Of a stretch of 38,616 nt of DNA, positions 34,830 to 38,616 are shown piece after piece. The first letter of the stretch is position 1. The number at the start of each line of letters is the position of its first letter. A model generated the notes under the pieces. It was not told the DNA's origin. It saw nothing but the letters and a program-made list of their open reading frames with translations, and ran no database searches. The position numbers and the translations under genes are program-made. Origin of the DNA: CAWHHZ01 sp963829355 (lineage in GTDB: Bacteria; Acidobacteriota; Thermoanaerobaculia; Gp7-AA8; JAHWKK01); the NCBI GenBank assembly GCA_963829355.1, contig CAWHHZ010000017.1, positions 1 through 38,616 of the forward strand. The letters are read 5' to 3'.

Positions 34830-35438
34830 ATGAACAGAATCGTCAGGTTCATCGCCGTAGGCTTCGCCGTCATCGTCATGACCACGCCGGTCTTCGCGCA
34901 TTGCGATGCCGTCAACGGCCCGGTCGTCTCGGATGCGCGTGTCGCAATCGAGACCGGTAGCGTCGAGCCGGTTCTCAAATGGGTGGTTCCTGAAGACGAG
35001 GAGACGATCCGGAACGCATTCGATCGAACCATGGCGGTTCGCGACGACAGTGACGAGGCCCGGGCACTCGCAGATCACTGGTTCTACGAGACTCTCGTGC
35101 GTATCCACCGTGCGGCCGAGGGAGCGCCCTACACCGGCCTGCGTCCGGCCTCGTACGATCCGGGGGTCGCGCTTCGAATGGGGGACAAGTCGCTCGAGAA
35201 CGGATCGGTGGAGACGCTCGAGGAGATGATCATCGAAGAGGTACGTCATGGGCTTCGAGAACGGTTTGCCCACGCGTCCGAAACCCGGAAGCTGCGGTCG
35301 CAACACGTCGAGTCGGGCCGCGACTACGTCGCGTCGTATGTGGAGTTCATGCATTACGTCGATCGTCTTCATCGGAACGCGACGACGAATGCGGTGAGTC
35401 ACGAAGCGTCCAATGGGCAGGCTTCGCACGATCACTGA
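34830..35438 (+). CDS. Periplasmic DUF6448-family protein
   Basis: The 202-residue protein has a signal peptide (MNRIVRFIAVGFAVIVMTTP, cleavage after VFA) and then the family start HCDAVNGPVVSDARVAIETG. LKWVVPEDEETIRNAF and FYETLVRIHRAAEGAPYTGL follow. The tail SHEASNGQASHDH is His-rich. The function is unknown; invariant His and Glu residues could bind metal or haem. GGAGAG lies 6 bases before the ATG. It is the third gene of the TetR-Ric operon, with a hairpin 45 bases after its stop. The pairing with Ric suggests an envelope role in the same stress, which is inference. Confidence 0.82.
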   Translation: MNRIVRFIAVGFAVIVMTTPVFAHCDAVNGPVVSDARVAIETGSVEPVLKWVVPEDEETIRNAFDRTMAVRDDSDEARALADHWFYETLVRIHRAAEGAPYTGLRPASYDPGVALRMGDKSLENGSVETLEEMIIEEVRHGLRERFAHASETRKLRSQHVESGRDYVASYVEFMHYVDRLHRNATTNAVSHEASNGQASHDH

Positions 35439-35482
35439 CCGCGGCTGACACTCGGCTCCAGTTCTCTGATTGGAGCTCGAAC

Positions 35483-35514
35483 GACCGGCCCGGGAGCTCA
35501 CTCCTGGGCCGGTC
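35483..35514 (+). terminator. Terminator-like hairpin of the TetR-Ric operon
   Basis: GACCGGCCCGGGAG (35483-35496) pairs with CTCCTGGGCCGGTC (35501-35514) with one mismatch and a 4-base loop. No T run follows. It is the first structure after the operon. Confidence 0.6.
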
Positions 35515-35531
35515 TGCGCCGTCGCCGTCGG

Positions 35532-35564
35532 GAAGTCGGGTCAGAGCCAGAATTCTAACTTAAC
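35532..35564 (+). repeat. Family A REP-like unit, copy 6
   Basis: GAAGTCGGGTCAGAGCCAG followed by AATTCTAACTTAAC. Same orientation as copy 1. Confidence 0.8.
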
Positions 35565-35575
35565 GTGATTTTTGA

Positions 35576-35715
35576 TCATCGCACGGGTCTCCGAGACTGA
35601 TCAGCGACTTCCTCCAACTTCCGGTCGAACTTTTCATCGAGACGTGTGAGGCGTTCATCGAGACCCATCACGCCCTCGGCCACCGTTTCGATCTTTCGAT
35701 CAGAGTTTGGGCCAC
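35576..35715 (-). pseudogene. Coiled-coil protein, C-terminal remnant
   Basis: DRKIETVAEGVMGLDERLTR, then LDEKFDRKLEEVADQSRRP is a heptad-repeat stretch with a stop at 35576. Its upstream part runs into the family B element at 35730, and no start or N-terminus is visible. It resembles tails of small coiled-coil hypothetical proteins. The function is unknown. Confidence 0.4.
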
Positions 35716-35730
35716 GAGACCGGGGAAAAG

Positions 35731-35841
35731 GGGGCCGGGTCTTTGCTTTTTGCTGGTCTACTACCCGTAGATTTTTCCCCCCAAACACCCTCAGATTCTA
35801 CGATCGGTAGAATCAAACCGAAAACCAAAGACCTGGCCCCC
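35731..35841. repeat. Family B element, copy 3
   Basis: The left end GGGGCCGGGTCTTTGC and right end CCAAAGACCTGGCCCCC (35825-35841) enclose TCTACTACCCGTAGA (35757-35771) and TCTACGATCGGTAGA (35797-35811), centres 40 bp apart. Apart from a few changes it is the same sequence as copy 2, 13 kb away. Confidence 0.88.
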
Positions 35842-35911
35842 AGTAGACAGACACGGCCGGCACAAACCGTCCGAGGAGCAGTGTGAGACCCCGATGCTAC
35901 CTCGCGAAAAA

Positions 35912-36015
35912 GGGGGCCACGTCTTTGGAATCGGGGCACCTTGGCGGAAAACAGAAGACGTAACCCGTTTCACTACGATCGATAGAACGGACCGAAAACC
36001 AAAGACCTGGCCCCC
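35912..36015. repeat. Family B element, copy 4 (diverged)
   Basis: The ends GGGGGCCACGTCTTTGG (35912-35928) and CCAAAGACCTGGCCCCC (35999-36015) are kept. Only the right-hand inner palindrome remains, altered to ACTACGATCGATAGA at 35972-35986; the left one is not recognisable. A CCCCCCGCGGTTT duplication follows at 36011-36041. Confidence 0.72.
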
Positions 36016-36043
36016 CCGCGGTTTTGGCCCCCCCGCGGTTTCA

Positions 36044-36068
36044 TTTCTGGCTCCGGCCCCAACTTAAC
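36044..36068 (-). repeat. Family A REP-like unit, copy 7
   Basis: TTTCTGGCTCCGGCCCCAAC followed by TTAAC. It overlaps the stop codon (36064-36066) of the amidohydrolase reading on the minus strand. Confidence 0.7.
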
Positions 36069-36932
36069 GGCGGCCACGGTCGTCGAGGCGCAGGAATCGA
36101 GCTGCGTTGTCGTGAAGAATTCCAGTTCGCTGGGCATCGGTCAGGAACTCGATCGCCCGCAGCCGGGCGATGATCTTGTCGACCGGAAAATTGTCAGACC
36201 CGAACATGATCCGGTCAATGAGCCCTTCGTCGACGAACCGTTTCAACGCCATGCGATGGGATTCCTCGTCCCAGACACCATTCAGCACCGCCATATCGGC
36301 ATAGACGTTGGGATAATCACGCATCAGGCTGATCGTCTCGTCCCAGTAGGTGCGGCCGCCCGGTGCCGCCGGATAGGGAAAGCCCGAATGCTGGAGCACG
36401 ACCCGAAGCGTCGGAAACCGTTCCAGAACGGGCCGCATCAGAGCGGGATTGCCCATCTCGCCATCGAAAATAGGGACAGCAGTTCTGGTGGCGGCGGGGC
36501 CCCTTGCCGGGGGGCGGACCATTGTTTGTGTGCACCAGAACGGGGACATCGTATCTGGCGGCCAGTTCCCAGTTGTTAGGGATCCATCCGACAGTCGTGT
36601 ACCGGCGAAATGCCGGCATAGTTGAACGCCAGCTCGCCAATCAGACCGATCCGGCCCGCCCGCAGTTCGCCTTCCAGCCAGTCGACATCAGGCCAGCCAC
36701 CGCTCTCCGGAAAACAGAACAGCGGGCCCTCTTCGAGTTGCGGGCAGGGCAGCATCGGCCCCGCGATGAAGCGGCCCGGTGCGGTGGCGAGCCATTTGTC
36801 CATATCGTCAGTCGAGCTGATGAACAGCGTCGACAGGCCGATGCCGTTGGCATCCATTTCCTCGAGCCGTTCGGCTAACTCGACGGCGTCGTCTTCGCCA
36901 GGCCACGCTGCGTGAAAATGCATGTCGATCAT
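36064..36932 (-). CDS. Amidohydrolase (PF04909-type), two frame breaks
   Basis: Three frames join into one metal-dependent hydrolase of about 290 residues. MIDMHFHAAWPGEDDAVELA carries the HxH metal motif. FNYAGISP, NNWELAARYDVPVLVHT, then RFPTLRVVLQHSGFPYPAAP, NVYADMAVLNG and IMFGSDNFPVDK follow, with the last Asp expected at the metal. The substrate is unknown; relatives include decarboxylases and lactone hydrolases. Frame changes lie near 36600 and near 36505, the latter within G and C runs. The frame is open upstream of the ATG at 36932 as far as 37121, so an N-terminal extension is possible. The stop lies inside a family A repeat. Confidence 0.75.
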
Positions 36933-37180
36933 CCCAGGGCGGTCAACTGTTTGAACGACCGACGGCGGGAGGGATCGGTGCGAGCACGCCACCGGGCGCA
37001 GGCCAATTGCCACAAATCCTATATGTCGAGTCAGAGCGTGCAATGGTTCTTCCTCCCTTTGATTCGTCTGTGCACCCGTGCTTTGGCGAAAAAGGGTCTT
37101 TGATCCAGCTCCGAGCCACAACGGAGAGACTCGGGTTGTCGGCTCTGTGGATCATGACCGGGTCTGACGTCATCGTATTC

Positions 37181-37217
37181 AGTTAAATTGGGGTAACAGC
37201 CAGAACATCAACTTGAC
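37181..37217 (+). repeat. Family A REP-like unit, copy 8
   Basis: AGTTAAATTGGGGTAACAGC followed by CAGAACATCAACTTGAC. Orientation as copy 1, with changes in the middle. With copy 7 it brackets the amidohydrolase. Confidence 0.65.
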
Positions 37218-37301
37218 GTTTGGCTGATCGTACCCCGGCCTGACGATGCGCAGGATGGCCCCTCCGGGGCTCAGGACGGAAATGACAGCCTGGCGATCCG
37301 T

Positions 37302-37307
37302 TATACT
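37302..37307 (+). promoter_or_regulatory. Candidate -10 box of the TonB-domain gene
   Basis: TATACT lies 10 bases before the ATG at 37318, predicting a leader of only a few bases. No Shine-Dalgarno site and no clear -35 are seen. Confidence 0.4.
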
Positions 37308-37317
37308 CGCCTCAATC

Positions 37318-37689
37318 ATGAAGTCGCTGCCGGTGATCCTCCTTCTTTTGTTCGCGTCGTGCTCGACTACACCCCCCGCATCGTCGCCGTCTCGCGTCGT
37401 GACGACCGAGAGTGGCGACGAGCTCGTTGCGCCACGGGTGGTACGACGCGCGGATCCGGAGTATCCGGCGTCTCTGCGGAACCAGGGAGTGCAGGGGACT
37501 GTGGCGCTGTCCGCGGAAATTGGCGTGGACGGAGTCCCGCGGAACATCGAGGTAGTCAGCAGTTCTCATCCCGCCCTCAATCAGTACGCTGAAGCAGCGC
37601 TCCGGAAATGGCGATTTGAGCCGGGAACGAAGAACGGTGAGCCAGTCCCGGTGATCTTCACGATGTCGATCGATTTCGCGATCCACTGA
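37318..37689 (+). CDS. TonB C-terminal domain lipoprotein
   Basis: The 123-residue protein begins MKSLPVILLLLFASC, a lipoprotein signal with Cys15, then a short Ser/Pro linker and a full TonB C-terminal domain (ADPEYPASLRNQGVQGTVAL, AEAALRKWRFEPGTKNG). It lacks the usual N-terminal TM plus proline-rich arm that links TonB to ExbB, so it is not a standard energy transducer. It may be an anchored TonB-like domain binding a partner at the membrane. The ATG at 37318 was preferred over an upstream TTG/GTG because it starts the signal. A frame from 37246 is open but unlikely. Confidence 0.8.
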   Translation: MKSLPVILLLLFASCSTTPPASSPSRVVTTESGDELVAPRVVRRADPEYPASLRNQGVQGTVALSAEIGVDGVPRNIEVVSSSHPALNQYAEAALRKWRFEPGTKNGEPVPVIFTMSIDFAIH

Positions 37690-37718
37690 CCACGGAGTAT
37701 CAGTCTCGACTCCTCACG

Positions 37719-38359
37719 ATGACGACTCGATCGCATGGGCAACTCCCGCGACGAATCAGCGACGCGACTCTTCCCGCCGCAGTAAACGGCTCATCTCGGT
37801 CGATGCCGATCTCGCGCGCATACACGAACGCTTCGGTCCGCCTCCGTTGTGGCCGCAGCAGGCTGGCTTTCCGACACTCGTGCTCATGATTCTCGAGCAG
37901 CAGGTGTCGCTCGCCTCGGCACGAGCAGCGTACGACCGACTCGCCGGGCACGTCGAATCGCTCACGCCTGAGAACTTCCTCCAGCTCGATGATACGACCC
38001 TCCGCAAGATCGGATTCAGCCGGCAGAAGAGCCGCTACGTCCGCCTGCTCTCCCAGGCGATTCTCGATCGAAGTTTCGATCCGGACGCACTGGAAGGGAT
38101 GGAAGACGACCGGGCGAGGCGCGAGCTCACGGCATTGACCGGGATCGGCACCTGGACCGCCGATGTGTACCTCCTGATGGTCCTCGGACGTCCGGACATC
38201 TGGCCCGTCGGTGATCGCGCCCTGGTCGTCGCAGCACGCGAGGTGAAGCGCCTCGATCACGACCCCACACCCGCGGAGCTCACCGAGCTCGCCGAACCGT
38301 GGCGCCCCCTGCGCTCCGTCGCCGCCCGCCTCCTCTGGCACCACTACCTCAGCCGGTGA
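37719..38359 (+). CDS. DNA-3-methyladenine glycosylase II-like (AlkA type), one frame break
   Basis: The protein removes alkylated bases in base excision repair. LVLMILEQQVSLASARAAYD, the helix-hairpin-helix LTALTGIGTWTADVYLLMVL and the catalytic Asp in DIWPVGDRAL are clear. The N-terminal 20 residues (MTTRSHGQLPRRISDATLPA) lie in another frame; adding one A to the AAA at 37784-37786 joins them to KRLISVDADLARIHERFG. As printed, the conserved frame has only a TTG at 37847. It ends with a normal stop at 38359, 16 bases before a family C element. The gene lacks the extra N-terminal domain of E. coli AlkA. Confidence 0.82.
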
Positions 38360-38375
38360 TGGAAAGTTCTCCCGT

Positions 38376-38550
38376 TGGGGGTTGGCCCTCCAGGGCCGAC
38401 TCGCGGCGGAGCTGCAGGCCCCCGCAAAGGGAGATACACAGGGCAGAGTCTCAGGATCTGTGGGGGTAGGTCAGTCGCGGGATTTTTGAGGAGAACTTCT
38501 CCTCCACCATTTGCTTTGGCTTTGCGGAGGGCTGGAGCCCCGCCCCCATA
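38376..38550. repeat. Family C element, copy 4
   Basis: The left hairpin TTGGCCCTCCAGGGCCGA and the GACTCGCGGCGG block match copy 2. The middle GGTAGGTCAGTCGCGGGATT is shared, but the core has GAGGAGAACTTCTCCTCC instead of the usual sequence. The right end GCGGAGGGCTGGAGCCCCGC is present. After it only about 65 bases remain, with nothing recognisable. Confidence 0.78.
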
Positions 38551-38616
38551 TCCGGTTTGTAGGCGGCAACCCGTATTCTTTGGTGTCATACTGCCCGTGT
38601 CCGGGGAAGATATCCG

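Noticed and set aside
36932..37121. N-terminal extension of the amidohydrolase as a lipoprotein signal
   Set aside because: The open frame contains a VACSHRS segment, but it lacks a proper charged and hydrophobic start, so I kept the ATG at 36932.

Overview
The window looks like a chromosomal piece of an uncultured, GC-rich Acidobacteriota-type bacterium (Thermoanaerobaculia or a relative). That placement is inferred from gene style, not from a marker gene. It rests on a PD40 propeller fused to an outer-membrane barrel, a CadC-type winged helix fused to TPRs, a GGMGEVY-type Ser/Thr kinase with membrane segments, a secreted ScyD-like propeller protein, and two DUF4388 (PATAN) proteins. No rRNA, tRNA or CRISPR array was found.

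Layout. 1-2.1 kb: 3' part of a PD40/barrel gene full of frame breaks. 2.3-3.4 kb: DUF4388 protein on the minus strand, divergent from a tight plus-strand block (3.5-10.2 kb). That block holds the methylmalonyl-CoA mutase catalytic subunit, a PGPGW-type membrane protein, carA, a LolC/E permease, murI, a Cys/His-cluster protein, an alpha/beta hydrolase and a small helical protein, mostly with overlapping starts and stops. 10.4-11.9 kb: GT39-like glycosyltransferase. 12.2-14.1 kb: CadC-TPR regulator (minus). 14.5-16.4 kb: ScyD-like secreted protein behind a strong leader hairpin. 16.7-19.1 kb: HEAT-DUF4388 protein (minus). 19.2-22.2 kb: small membrane protein and Ser/Thr kinase. 22.8-24.0 kb: lipoprotein and histidine phosphatase. 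24.2-26.3 kb: patchwork of gene fragments. 26.3-29.8 kb: 5'-truncated CheB-CheR-PAS-GAF-histidine kinase with frame breaks. 30.1-33.4 kb: accessory island with an AAA/DUF4143 ATPase, a MntA-HepT toxin-antitoxin pair, a transposase-type HTH remnant and a broken Phd-Doc pair. 33.4-35.5 kb: intact operon of a TetR regulator, the Fe-S repair protein Ric and a DUF6448 protein. 35.5-38.6 kb: repeats, a broken amidohydrolase, a TonB-domain lipoprotein and an AlkA-type glycosylase.

Interspersed repeats are the most distinctive content. Family A (8 copies) is a REP-like unit around GGGGTCAGAGCCAGAAAA with AAGTTA/TAACTT ends. Family B (4 copies) has GGTCTTTGG/CCAAAGACC ends and, in three copies, two TCTAC-N5-GTAGA palindromes exactly 40 bp apart. 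Family C (4 copies plus a fragment) is MITE-like with hairpin-bearing inverted ends and always lies downstream of a plus-strand gene. Family D is an inverted pair of GTCATCCTGAGCG-type ends. Several first genes start 7-8 bases after a -10-like hexamer (mcm, carA, tetR, the AAA ATPase, perhaps the kinase), suggesting leaderless mRNAs; internal genes carry Shine-Dalgarno sites.

Many otherwise well-conserved genes carry single-base frame breaks, several in or beside short homopolymers. This fits uncorrected sequencing errors in a draft assembly better than mass gene decay. The 24.4-26.3 kb patchwork could be a misassembly or a real rearrangement scar.
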